A DNA stretch of 64,000 nt from contig JAJRQQ010000096.1 in NCBI GenBank assembly GCA_024280155.1, positions 19,168-83,167 of the forward strand. Reading direction: 5' to 3'. Source of the DNA: Bacteroidota bacterium. Lineage in GTDB: Bacteria; Bacteroidota; Bacteroidia; Flavobacteriales_D; Crocinitomicaceae. The translations under genes were made by a program, and so were the position numbers. Numbering within the stretch: position 1 is the first letter of the stretch; each line of letters starts with the position of its first letter. The notes beneath the pieces were generated by a model that was given only the letters and a program-made list of their open reading frames with translations, was not told the origin of the DNA and ran no database searches. Positions 1 through 8,724 of this stretch are shown here, one piece after another.

Positions 1-846
1 AGAAGAATTTTTAATTGCTTCAGAGAATAAATAAGCAACTTGCTTTTCGGGGTCTGGCAAACTACCTTTTACGATAAAATCTTCTTTGTTTATAGGTAAA
101 GTTCCTGTAATAAATCGGTCGTTGGAGTAAGGTGCACCATAAATGTATGAATTATCTCCTCTTTTTTGAGAACTAAGAACATAATTTATTAACATCAATT
201 CAGGTACAAATGGAGTTATTTTTACCAAAACAGTCGATTGATTTACTTTTGTACCTGTTTTAAAATGCAATCGAATGAGGTTGTCTCCAATTGTTAATCC
301 TGAAGGACCTGCACCGTAATAATTCCCCATATCAACCCAACTCCATCCATCTGGAGCACCATTGTATCCAAATTCAGATGCATCTGCAATAATATTTCCT
401 GAAATTGATTTAATTCCTTTCTTCTTTAATTCGTTGACCCATTCTCGCAAAAAATCGTATTGATGTTCTTCTTCATTGAAGTATTTACTTCCTAAAGTTG
501 GGTCGCCTCCTCCGCGTATCCAAATATTTCCGTTGAGAACACCATTTGAATCGATTATCCCATCTGTGTAGACACGAGTTTTTGCCCTGTAATTTGGGCC
601 TAAAATTTCTAAAGCAGTAGCAGTAGAGAATAATTTTGTTGTCGATGCAGTAGGCATTGTTCGTTCACTACCGTATGAATAGATTGTTTTTTTAGTCGAT
701 AAATCAACCAATTTAAAACTTACCGAAGCATTTTTATGTTGATTATCATTGATGAAATGTTGCACAGAATTTTCAATTGTTCCGTGTGCAATTGTTAAAT
801 TTAACCCGTAGAATAGTGTTATAAGGAATAGACTTAGTATCTTCAT
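1..846 (-). CDS. dacB: D-alanyl-D-alanine carboxypeptidase/endopeptidase, PBP4 (S13) family, partial
   Basis: Periplasmic penicillin-binding protein that trims or cleaves peptidoglycan stem peptides. It is absent from the ORF track because it runs off the window edge: the reading frame is open from an ATG at 846 down to base 1 (282 codons), so the C-terminal part is missing. A signal peptide covers about residues 1-20. The SxxK active-site motif is visible as STTK at residues 68-71, in the context 'MPTASTTKLFSTATALEIL'. The following 'GDPTLGS' and the region around 'IADASEFG' match the long insert domain typical of PBP4/DacB. It is divergent from the glycosyltransferase at 932, so the 85-base gap probably holds both promoters. 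The family call is firm; the exact physiological role is inferred. Confidence 0.88.
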   Translation of the reverse strand, partial: MKILSLFLITLFYGLNLTIAHGTIENSVQHFINDNQHKNASVSFKLVDLSTKKTIYSYGSERTMPTASTTKLFSTATALEILGPNYRAKTRVYTDGIIDSNGVLNGNIWIRGGGDPTLGSKYFNEEEHQYDFLREWVNELKKKGIKSISGNIIADASEFGYNGAPDGWSWVDMGNYYGAGPSGLTIGDNLIRLHFKTGTKVNQSTVLVKITPFVPELMLINYVLSSQKRGDNSYIYGAPYSNDRFITGTLPINKEDFIVKGSLPDPEKQVAYLFSEAIKNSS

Positions 847-931
847 CAAAATTTTTTGTTAAAATTCGTCAAGAATTCTCAATGAATGTGCCAAAAGTCA
901 AAAACTTTTAAACAATTGAGTAAGAATAATT

Positions 932-2134
932 ATGGCAACGTATAAAAGGAAAATTAAGGTATTGCGTATCATCAATCGATTTAACATTGGTGGTCCAACC
1001 TATAATGCAACCTTTTTAACGGCTTTTTTAGGAGATGATTTTGAAACAATGCTCGTTGGTGGAATGCCTGAAGAAGGAGAATCTGATTCTTTGTATATTC
1101 TTGAGAAATATAATGTTACTCCATTTTTAATGAAAGAAATGGTACGTAAGCCAAGTTTAAAAAATGACAAGGCAGCTTATCGAAAGATTAAAGATATTAT
1201 CGAAGAATTTAAGCCGGACATTGTTCATACTCATGCATCTAAAGCAGGTGCATTAGGACGAAAAGCGGCTAAATCTTGTGGTGTCCCAATTATTTTGCAT
1301 ACATTTCATGGACACGTTTTTCATTCTTATTTTGGGAGAGTAAAAACGGCCATTTTTAAGCAGATAGAGAAATTTTTAGCCAGGAAATCAGATGTTATTG
1401 TTGCTATTTCAGATATACAAAAAGAAGAATTAACCAAAACCCACAAAATTTGTTCTCCTGAAAAGGTAAAAGTGATTCCTCTAGGATTTGATTTAAAAGT
1501 GTTTAAGGAGAAGAAAGAAAGTGAACGTAAGCGTGTTAGAGCTTATTATGGCATTGAAGATGATGAAGTTGCTGTAGCAATTATTGGTCGTTTAGCCCCT
1601 GTAAAAAATCATCATCTTTTTCTTGAAGTGATAGATGACGTTCTTCAAAAAACATCGAAGAAAGTGAAATGTTATATTGTTGGTGACGGAACTGAGCGAG
1701 AGGATATTGAAGAAAAAGTAAATAAAATCAATCAGAAGTATAATCATGTGATACAAATGACGTCTTGGATAAAAGATGTGGCAAGTTTTAATGCAGGAAT
1801 GGATGTGATTTGTTTGACATCTAAAAATGAAGGAACTCCAGTTAGTTTGATTGAAGCTCAAGCGTCCGGTGTCCCTGTTGTAACAACTGATGTTGGTGGT
1901 GTTAGAGATGTTGTTTTGGAAGGTGAAACAGGTTTTGTTGTAGCGAGAAATAATAAAGAAAAATTCGCTAAAAAATTACTCGAACTCGTTGAGAATGAAA
2001 AAGAACGAGAAAAAATGTCACAAAATGGATGGAATCACGTAGAAGAGAAATTCCATTATACAACTTTGGTTAAAAATATGACTAATTTGTATCATGATTT
2101 AATAGAATTGAAAAAAAATGAATTGGATTTATAG
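932..2134 (+). CDS. Glycosyltransferase family 4 (GT-B fold)
   Basis: Probably transfers a nucleotide-activated sugar to a lipid-linked acceptor during exopolysaccharide or O-antigen-like polymer synthesis on the cytoplasmic face of the membrane. The N-terminus 'VLRIINRFNIGGPTYNATFL' is the donor-independent GT4 domain with its glycine loop. 'IVHTHASKAGALGRKAAK' and 'IGRLAPVKNHHLF' follow, and the C-terminal EX7E-type motif is 'SKNEGTPVSLIEAQASGVPVV'. 400 aa is normal length for the family. It overlaps the next gene (wza-like) by 17 bases, indicating one operon with the export machinery. Sugar specificity cannot be read from the sequence. Confidence 0.88.
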   Translation: MATYKRKIKVLRIINRFNIGGPTYNATFLTAFLGDDFETMLVGGMPEEGESDSLYILEKYNVTPFLMKEMVRKPSLKNDKAAYRKIKDIIEEFKPDIVHTHASKAGALGRKAAKSCGVPIILHTFHGHVFHSYFGRVKTAIFKQIEKFLARKSDVIVAISDIQKEELTKTHKICSPEKVKVIPLGFDLKVFKEKKESERKRVRAYYGIEDDEVAVAIIGRLAPVKNHHLFLEVIDDVLQKTSKKVKCYIVGDGTEREDIEEKVNKINQKYNHVIQMTSWIKDVASFNAGMDVICLTSKNEGTPVSLIEAQASGVPVVTTDVGGVRDVVLEGETGFVVARNNKEKFAKKLLELVENEKEREKMSQNGWNHVEEKFHYTTLVKNMTNLYHDLIELKKNELDL

Positions 2135-2891
2135 AATACTATTTTTATTATCGTTTGCTTCAACTTTACTGTTTCAAAGTTGTGGTATAAACAGTAACTT
2201 AATGTTTAAACAAGCAAAAGGGGAGGAAAACAATGATTCTATTCCTTTAAGACCTGCAGAAGCATATCGCATATCTCCAGATGATAAAATTACGTTCACT
2301 TTATCAACAAATAATGGTTCTGATATCATTGAAGGAGTTACAGGGATTTCAGATGACTCAAAAAGACAAACGAAGGCAACTACAGAATATTTAGTTCGAA
2401 GAAATGGAGAAGTTGAACTGCCTGTTTTAGGAATTGTTCATGTGACAGGATTAACAGTTGAGGAATGTGAGGATACATTGATTCATTTATTCTCTTCAGA
2501 ATATCAAAAACCATACGTTCAAGTTAAAATAACCAATCAAAGAGTGATTGTTTTTCCAGGAAATGGTTCTGATGCAACTGTCGTTCAGCTAAAAAACTCG
2601 AATACAACTTTGATGGAGGCATTGGCTTTAGCTGGGGGCATAACTGACAGAGGGAAAGCAAATACAGTGAAACTGATGCGAAAGGTGAATGGAACTCGTC
2701 AAGTTTATGTTATTGATTTGTCCACAATTGAAGGATTAAAATATGTGGACATGATTGTTCAGGCAAATGATTATATTTACGTTGAACCAACACCTGAAAT
2801 TGCAAAGGAAATAGCACAAGATGTTGTTCCAATTGTTTCTCTTTTGTCGAGTGCAATTGTTATTTTTACAGCCATTAATTTTTTGAAATAA
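2118..2891 (+). CDS. Wza-like outer-membrane polysaccharide export lipoprotein
   Basis: Forms the outer-membrane exit channel for the polymer made by this operon. It has a lipoprotein signal with lipobox 'LLFQSC' (lipidated Cys22). A Poly_export domain follows at about residues 50-140 ('YRISPDDKITFTLS', 'RNGEVELPVLGIVHVTGLT'). An SLBB-like beta-grasp segment comes next ('TTLMEALALAGGITDRGKAN'). The hydrophobic C-terminal helix at about 237-256 corresponds to the membrane-spanning helix of Wza. At 257 aa it is shorter than E. coli Wza (about 380 aa), as is common in Bacteroidota, where one SLBB repeat is usual. It overlaps the GT upstream and is followed one base later by the Wzc-like kinase. 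Confidence 0.88.
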   Translation: MNWIYRILFLLSFASTLLFQSCGINSNLMFKQAKGEENNDSIPLRPAEAYRISPDDKITFTLSTNNGSDIIEGVTGISDDSKRQTKATTEYLVRRNGEVELPVLGIVHVTGLTVEECEDTLIHLFSSEYQKPYVQVKITNQRVIVFPGNGSDATVVQLKNSNTTLMEALALAGGITDRGKANTVKLMRKVNGTRQVYVIDLSTIEGLKYVDMIVQANDYIYVEPTPEIAKEIAQDVVPIVSLLSSAIVIFTAINFLK

Positions 2892-2892
2892 A

Positions 2893-5304
2893 TTGAGTAA
2901 TAAAAGTCTTTTCATAAATAAAACGTATGATCCTCTCATTCTGAGAACGATTCTAAAAAGGTATTGGTGGTGGCCATTCTCTTTTGTTTTACTGTTTAGT
3001 TTTCTTGCATTTTTCTACCTGAGATACACTAAACCAGTGTATGAGTCTTCGATGGTTTTACAACTTTCTGATAAAGATAATGCGAAAGAAATTCTTGATT
3101 TTGAGAACATGAATTCACGAGATAATCAACTTTCAAGTGTCACTGAGTTATTGCGCTCTGAGTTACTTTTTCAGCGTGCTATAAAGAGCATGAAAATGAA
3201 TATCAGTATGTATTCTCGTGGAAAGGTGTTAACAGAAGAACTTTATTTGAAGAGTAATTTTTATGTTCAACCATACGAATTAAGTGATTCTTCCATTATT
3301 GGAAAAGAAATTAATTTCCAATTTAAAGGAGAGGATGTTACTTTAACCTACGAACATGGAGGGAAACAAAAGGAGTTATCAGGCAAAGTCAATAGTCATT
3401 TAAAGAATGAAGATTTTGATGTTGTCTTGAAAGTTGTTGATAAAAAAGGATTCAAAGAGACCACGCATGAAAATGAATTGTTTTTTGTGTTTAACAGTAT
3501 TCAATCGGTGACAGATCGATTGAAAGATGGGTTAAAAGTAATGCCCTTAGATGTCAATGCAAAGACAATCTCGATTTCTTTTAGAGGGTATAATCCTCAA
3601 TTATGTCGTGATGTTACTTTGGCAATTTCAAACGCATTTATTTCTTTCGATGAAGAAAATCAGCGAAAAGGTTCTGAAAATATTTTAAATTTCATTAATG
3701 TTCAGTTGGATTCTCTTTCGATGGAATTGAAAGCTTCTCAAGATAGTTTAATGTTGTTTCAAAGAGTACAAAATTTACCTGATCCTGAATCAGCAAATCT
3801 TGAATTTAATGAAAATGTCAATAAACTTCAAGATCAATTGTATACGCTCGAAGAAGAATTAAATTCTTTGGAAAGTGTACATAGAATGCTAGCCAAAAAT
3901 CCGGACAGATTAGAAGTGTATCGACTTTTACCCGAAATGTTAGGTAAAAGCTACGAAGAATCTTTGGTGAAAAGAATTGAAGAACTACATCTTTTGTTGG
4001 AACGAAAAGAAGATTTATTGTACAAAGTAACCGAAGACAATTCTGAAATTAAACTTTTGAATAATAAAATTCAAGCAAAGATTAATTCGATTCAGATGAG
4101 TATTGCTGCAATTGAAAATCGTTTGACACAAAATGCTTCTGTAATTAAAACAAAAATTAATGCTTACCAGAATAAAATATTTGAATTACCAGAAAAGAAA
4201 ATGGAGTTCAACCGCTTAAAAAATATTCAAGATTTAAATGACAAATATTTCACATTACTAACTGAAAAGAAAGTGCTTTATGCAATTTCCGATGCTGGTT
4301 ATGCTTCTTCAAATAGAGTGTTGAGTCAACCAAAAGTATCTGGTGTACCTGTTGAACCAAGTCGTAAGTTTATTTACAGCACATTTATCTTATTTGGTGT
4401 TGTGATTGGTTTAGGAGTAATGTTTCTAAAATATTTGATGTTCAATGAAATCAATATGATTGAGGATTTAGAAAGCATTTTACCTCCTCAAGCTTCAATT
4501 TTGGGTGGAATTCCATTGTTCAAATACAATATGGAGTTCTCAAAATTAATTGTTGCAGAAGCACCGAAGTCATCCATGGCAGAATCCATGCGTAAGATTC
4601 GAACGAACTTGAGCTATATCAATCCAGATTATAAAACGATTGCCATTTCTTCTTCGATTTCCGGAGAAGGTAAAACATTCGTGGCATTGAATTTAGCTGG
4701 AATTATTGCGATGTCAGGTAAGAAAACGGTGCTATTGGATTTAGATTTACGTACACCGAAAATTCACCTCGGAATGAATGTGGATAATATCAATGGGATG
4801 AGTTCATTGATTGTTGGGCAAAGTAAAATGGAGGATTGTATTCACAATATGGGAATTGATAATCTAGATTTTATTACCGCAGGTCCAACACCACCAAATC
4901 CTTCTGAATTATTATTGAGTCAACGATTTAAAGACATTATTGAAGAATTAAAATCGATGTACGATGTAGTGATTATTGACAACCCTCCGGTAGGATTAGT
5001 TTCGGATGGTGTGAGAAATTTAACGGATGCGGATATTCCTATTTATGTCTTTAAATCACATTATTCTAAACGTAATTTTGCTAATCGTGTCAAAGAGTTA
5101 TTTGAGGTGCAGCAATTAAAATCGTTGAATGTTATTCTAAATGGATTACAACTGTCTAAATCTTCTGCGTATGGCTATGGCTATGGCTATGGTTATGGGG
5201 ATTACGGAAATGGGTATATGGAGGATGACACCAAAGTTTTCAAAGAAGCTGCAAAACAAGCGAAATGGTACCGAAAAATCTTTAAAAAGAATGGAAATAA
5301 ATAA
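2893..5304 (+). CDS. Wzc-like polysaccharide co-polymerase with BY-type tyrosine kinase domain
   Basis: Inner-membrane protein that controls chain length and export by cycles of autophosphorylation. It has a first membrane helix at about residues 25-50, a long coiled-coil Wzz/GNVR region to about 470, and a second helix at about 485-510 after the proline-rich 'SGVPVEPSRKFIYS'. The cytoplasmic kinase has Walker A 'SISGEGKTFVALN' (about 588-600), Walker A' 'VLLDLDLRTPK' and Walker B 'VVIIDNPP'. The tail carries a tyrosine cluster (YGYGYGYGYGDYGNGY, about 757-772), the usual autophosphorylation site. The start is TTG at 2893, one base after the Wza stop; no better ATG exists. The tyrosine cluster is encoded by a tatggc hexanucleotide repeat, which can change length only in frame. 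Confidence 0.9.
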   Translation: MSNKSLFINKTYDPLILRTILKRYWWWPFSFVLLFSFLAFFYLRYTKPVYESSMVLQLSDKDNAKEILDFENMNSRDNQLSSVTELLRSELLFQRAIKSMKMNISMYSRGKVLTEELYLKSNFYVQPYELSDSSIIGKEINFQFKGEDVTLTYEHGGKQKELSGKVNSHLKNEDFDVVLKVVDKKGFKETTHENELFFVFNSIQSVTDRLKDGLKVMPLDVNAKTISISFRGYNPQLCRDVTLAISNAFISFDEENQRKGSENILNFINVQLDSLSMELKASQDSLMLFQRVQNLPDPESANLEFNENVNKLQDQLYTLEEELNSLESVHRMLAKNPDRLEVYRLLPEMLGKSYEESLVKRIEELHLLLERKEDLLYKVTEDNSEIKLLNNKIQAKINSIQMSIAAIENRLTQNASVIKTKINAYQNKIFELPEKKMEFNRLKNIQDLNDKYFTLLTEKKVLYAISDAGYASSNRVLSQPKVSGVPVEPSRKFIYSTFILFGVVIGLGVMFLKYLMFNEINMIEDLESILPPQASILGGIPLFKYNMEFSKLIVAEAPKSSMAESMRKIRTNLSYINPDYKTIAISSSISGEGKTFVALNLAGIIAMSGKKTVLLDLDLRTPKIHLGMNVDNINGMSSLIVGQSKMEDCIHNMGIDNLDFITAGPTPPNPSELLLSQRFKDIIEELKSMYDVVIIDNPPVGLVSDGVRNLTDADIPIYVFKSHYSKRNFANRVKELFEVQQLKSLNVILNGLQLSKSSAYGYGYGYGYGDYGNGYMEDDTKVFKEAAKQAKWYRKIFKKNGNK

Positions 5305-5836
5305 AACCGAAATAGAAGGATTACTCATTTTTACTCCTCGAAAATTTGAAGATGATAGAGGGTATTTCTTTGAAAGTTTTAATCAATCTATTTTTGATGA
5401 GGCTACAAACAATAAATTCTCTTTTGTGCAGGACAATCAATCGTTTTCAAAAAAAGGAGTTTTAAGAGGGCTGCATTTTCAAAACCCGCCATTTGCTCAA
5501 GGGAAATTGGTACGTGTAATCAAAGGTGCTGTTCTAGATGTTGCTGTAGATATTCGTAAAGATTCTAAAACGTATGGAAAGTATGTGAGTATTGAGTTGT
5601 CTGAAGAGAACAACAAACAATTTTGGATTCCTCCTGGATTTGCTCATGGTTTTATTACCTTAGAAGATGATACGATTTTTTCATATAAATGCACCAACTA
5701 TTATGCTCCTCAAAGTGAAGGTACAATACTTTGGAGTGACATTGATTTAAACATTGATTGGAAATTGAAACCAATATTTGTGAGTGATAAAGATGAAATT
5801 GGGACAGAATTCTGTAACTTCGCAACTCAATTTTAA
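5291..5836 (+). CDS. rfbC: dTDP-4-dehydrorhamnose 3,5-epimerase
   Basis: Cupin-fold epimerase of the dTDP-L-rhamnose pathway (RmlC). It converts dTDP-4-keto-6-deoxyglucose to the L-lyxo isomer in the cytoplasm. The catalytic His is seen in 'LRGLHFQNPPFAQGKLVRV' (about His62), with 'GAVLDVAVDIRKDSKTYGKY' and 'WIPPGFAHGFITLED' completing the family signature. I choose the ATG at 5291 rather than the track start at 5141 because it gives the standard start 'MEINKTEIEGLLIFTPRKFED' and the normal length of 181 aa. It overlaps the kinase gene by 14 bases. rmlA, rmlB and rmlD are not in the window and must lie elsewhere. Confidence 0.9.
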   Translation: MEINKTEIEGLLIFTPRKFEDDRGYFFESFNQSIFDEATNNKFSFVQDNQSFSKKGVLRGLHFQNPPFAQGKLVRVIKGAVLDVAVDIRKDSKTYGKYVSIELSEENNKQFWIPPGFAHGFITLEDDTIFSYKCTNYYAPQSEGTILWSDIDLNIDWKLKPIFVSDKDEIGTEFCNFATQF

Positions 5837-5843
5837 ACTACTC

Positions 5844-6928
5844 GTGGAAATTAAACTTTTTCAAATACTTGGCTTTCTGCTCGGAGGTGCTGTTGTTGCG
5901 TATAGCATTAATGTTTTATTATTACGATTTTCTCGTTCTTTAGGAATTCGTAATAAAAATGATGTGACAGTAAGATGGAGCCAAGAATCGAAACCTTCTT
6001 TAGGTGGAATTAGCTTCTTTATTGTATTTGTCTTTTCTGCAATTGCATACATGATTGTATTCAGCGATGCACCCAATATTTTTCAGAACAAACAATTTGT
6101 AGGTTTATTTGTCGCAGGTTCTTTGGCTTTTTTAATGGGATTAGCTGATGATGCCTATAATACACGTCCGTTGATTAAACTTGTTGTGCAAATTTTATGT
6201 GGAGTATTATTTGTTCTAACGGATACAACAATTGATTTCTTTCATATTTGGTATTTAGATGATATATTGACTATTTTCTGGGTAATACTTATTATGAATT
6301 CATTGAATATGCTGGACAACATGGATGGAATAACAGGAACAACTGTTTTTTTTATATTGATTACCTGCTTATTCTCTGCTTGGATTGTTCTTCCATTCAA
6401 TGCCAATATTTGGGTACTTGTTTTGGTCTCTGTAATTGGGGCTGTTCTCGGTTTTCTAAAAATGAATTTACATCCATCACGCTTGTTTATGGGTGATGCA
6501 GGTTCACAGTTTATCGGGCTTTTCGTTGCTTTTTTGGGATAAAATATCTTTGGAATATTGGGGTTGCTAATCCGTTGGCAGAGCATCCTTCGTGGCTCGG
6601 AATGATGGTTGTTTTTGTAGCTTTTACTCCTGCAGCAGTTGATACTGTAACAGTTGTGATTAATCGACTAAAAATTGGACAATCTCCTATGGTTGGAGGG
6701 AAAGACCATACGACTCATCATTTGGTTTATGCAGGTCTGAGTGATTTTAAAGTTTGGCTCGTGTTTTTATTAATAGGCTTTCTTTCTTCTTTATTTGCTT
6801 TGGCAATGATTAATTTAATCACGTTAGAAACCTATTATCCTGTGCCATTTTTTGTGATTTATTCAATCTTTGTGTTTGTTTTATTGTATAAAAACACCAT
6901 CAAATATAAAGCACCTACTCAAAATTAA
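5844..6928 (+). pseudogene. Undecaprenyl-phosphate glycosyl-1-phosphate transferase (WecA/MraY superfamily), frameshifted
   Basis: Polytopic enzyme that starts polymer synthesis by moving a HexNAc-1-phosphate to undecaprenyl phosphate. The first part holds 'GGISFFIVFVFSA', 'GLADDAYNTRP' (Asp-rich motif), 'NMLDNMDGITG' and 'FMGDAGSQFIGL', all superfamily hallmarks. It stops at 6540-6542. The remainder, including the substrate-binding 'GGKDHTTHHLVYAGL', continues in another frame to 6928. Inserting one T in the T6 run at 6530-6535 restores one protein of about 361 aa. Start: GTG 5844, eight bases after rfbC; an ATG at 5793 inside rfbC is the alternative. The break is a sequencing error, a true mutation, or (least likely) programmed slippage. 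Confidence 0.8.
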
Positions 6929-6930
6929 TT

Positions 6931-8124
6931 TTATTCTTCTCTCTTTTTACTTCTGAAATAAATCAGTAACAAACCTACTAAGATTATTGCACTTGCCCCT
7001 AGAAGAGTCGTGTCATAATAAGGAATAGAGATTGAAAAATGTGAAAAAGCAATTCCTTGTGCAAATAATAATACCTCAGAAGAAATAAATCCGAGAAAAT
7101 AGAAAATCACCCCTAATTTATCCAATTGTATTTTTAAAATTGTTGAGAATAAGACAAAAATCATTGGGCTTAAAAAACCTAAAGTAAATAAGTGTATATA
7201 ACCGATAATGTAATTTGCTTTGAAACGGATGACATGCTCAAATAAATCGGGGAAGATGCTAAAAAACTGAAGCAATACTTTTATCGTAAACGCTGAAAAA
7301 GCAAAAATTAAGATAAATCGAACTTGCTTTCTGAGTTGTGTGGAGAACGTTTTTTGTGTGATTTTTAAAAGGTAGAAGAGAGAAATGACTTGTAAAATGG
7401 CTGATAAAATGGCAACAAATTGGATGCCCCAATGATTTTCACTCCAAAGTAAAGATAAGCTATAACCTAAAATACAAGAAACTGTTGTGAGGGTGTAAAA
7501 AGGAGTTAGCAATTTCAAAGAATCTTTGTTTAGTTTCTTCGAAATGTATCGGAAGAAAATCCCGAACAGTGTACAAATAAAAAAGCCATTGTATAAAAAA
7601 TGTAGATAGAAATAAATGGTATTGTGATACAACTCATGTTTTCCAAATTTTGCTACGATAATTCCGACCATCCAAATTGCAAGACTGGATAAGAAATAGA
7701 ATAAAATTCCTGTTTTTATAAAGAGAGAAGGAATACTTCGATTGTTTTTTATTTCTTTTAGAGTTGAAATGAGGTAAAAGTAACTCGTCAATAGGAAAAT
7801 GGATAAAAACAAGATGGAAAAGAAATGGTATCCTTGAATAGGAAAGCTGATGAGTAATCCAAATAAGGAAAAAACCATGATTTTGAAAAACCATTTGAGC
7901 TTTTGAGATTCATTTAACTTTTTAGGGAAATATTCTTGAGCAATTAAACTTATAACAGCTAAGAAACCCCAACCTAAGAAAGCAACATGTGAATGTCCTT
8001 CGAGAATGTTCTTGTAATTAAAAGGTATAAAATCTACGTGTTTATAGATCCGTAAAGTCAACCCATAGAATGCGGAAAGAATAAAAAATATTCGGGCAAT
8101 CTTTATTTGTTGTTGAATACGCAT
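6931..8124 (-). CDS. Polytopic membrane protein, haem-copper-oxidase-subunit-I-like, linked to nor genes
   Basis: About twelve hydrophobic helices across 397 aa. Histidines sit where haem-copper oxidase subunit I and NnrS-like proteins carry haem or metal ligands: 'ILEGHSHVAFLGW' (His44, His46), 'FYLHFLYNGFFICTLFG' and 'IIGYIHLFTLGFLSPMIF'. The full CuB/FeB ligand set (HH pair plus Glu) is not visible, so I do not call it an oxidase. It is divergent from norC across a 140-base promoter region and converges with the WecA gene, ending two bases away. Its position implies a role in NO response, for example haem handling or NO protection, but this is inference. Many Bacteroidota nor loci carry such a gene. 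Confidence 0.6.
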   Translation of the reverse strand: MRIQQQIKIARIFFILSAFYGLTLRIYKHVDFIPFNYKNILEGHSHVAFLGWGFLAVISLIAQEYFPKKLNESQKLKWFFKIMVFSLFGLLISFPIQGYHFFSILFLSIFLLTSYFYLISTLKEIKNNRSIPSLFIKTGILFYFLSSLAIWMVGIIVAKFGKHELYHNTIYFYLHFLYNGFFICTLFGIFFRYISKKLNKDSLKLLTPFYTLTTVSCILGYSLSLLWSENHWGIQFVAILSAILQVISLFYLLKITQKTFSTQLRKQVRFILIFAFSAFTIKVLLQFFSIFPDLFEHVIRFKANYIIGYIHLFTLGFLSPMIFVLFSTILKIQLDKLGVIFYFLGFISSEVLLFAQGIAFSHFSISIPYYDTTLLGASAIILVGLLLIYFRSKKREE

Positions 8125-8185
8125 TTCATTTTTTTAAATGACAGAGTCAAAGGTAATCGTTTTATAACAATTATCAATCAATAAA

Positions 8186-8229
8186 CTGATGTATGTCATA
8201 TAAAAGGATGATACGTGGTTGTATATTTG
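8186..8229 (+). promoter_or_regulatory. Candidate nor promoter: Crp/Fnr-type dyad plus Bacteroidota -7 box
   Basis: The dyad CTGAT-GTAT-GTCAT (8186-8199) has the TGA-N6-TCA core of Crp/Fnr-family sites, including the DNR/NnrR type that answers NO. Downstream, TATATTTG (8222-8229) matches the Bacteroidota -7 consensus TAnnTTTG. No TTTG -33 box lies at the expected spacing. If transcription starts about seven bases after the box, the dyad centre is near -43, which is the class II activator position. The norC ATG follows at 8265. This is a pattern match only. Confidence 0.5.
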
Positions 8230-8264
8230 TCAAATAAATTAATACGAATTAAAAACGACAAAAT

Positions 8265-8708
8265 ATGCTATCGAAAAAACAAGCTCGAGCATTCTTTCTC
8301 GGAGGAACAGTAGTCACCTTTTTAATATTTATTGGGTTGACTGTTTATTCTTTAGGGGAAGCTCAGGATCAAACAAATATCGAAAACATGACAGAATCTG
8401 TTGTCAGAGGTAAAGTTATTTGGGAACAAAACAACTGTATGGGATGTCATACCTTACTTGGTGAGGGTGGTTATTACGCTCCAGAGTTAACAAAGGTTTA
8501 TGACAGGAAAGGTGCTAATTACATCAAAACTGTGGTAATGTCTAAGACACCTTGGGCGCCAAACGGACGTCAAATGGTAGATTATGCTATGTCTGAGGAC
8601 GAAGCAAATGATGTTGTTGAGTTTTTCAAATGGATTGGTGAAATAGACCTTAATGGATTTGAAACAGTTGTTTCGCCTCTTGCTGAAACAGATAATGAGT
8701 TAGAATAA
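8265..8708 (+). CDS. norC: Nitric oxide reductase cytochrome c subunit
   Basis: Membrane-anchored c-type cytochrome that passes electrons to NorB for reduction of 2 NO to N2O. It has one N-terminal helix (about residues 11-30) and a periplasmic domain with a single haem c site, 'NNCMGCHTLLGEGGYYAPEL' (Cys58, Cys61, His62). The 'MGCHTLLGEG(G/A)Y' run is diagnostic for NorC. The likely axial methionine lies in 'PNGRQMVDY' or near it. 147 aa is normal. It is first in the operon, directly downstream of the candidate Crp/Fnr-type promoter, with norB beginning 16 bases later. Confidence 0.93.
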   Translation: MLSKKQARAFFLGGTVVTFLIFIGLTVYSLGEAQDQTNIENMTESVVRGKVIWEQNNCMGCHTLLGEGGYYAPELTKVYDRKGANYIKTVVMSKTPWAPNGRQMVDYAMSEDEANDVVEFFKWIGEIDLNGFETVVSPLAETDNELE

Positions 8709-8724
8709 TTTAAAAAATAGAAAT

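Noticed and set aside
5165-5200. tatggc hexanucleotide repeat as a phase-variation tract
   Set aside because: The unit is six bases, so length changes stay in frame; it simply encodes the tyrosine cluster of the kinase.
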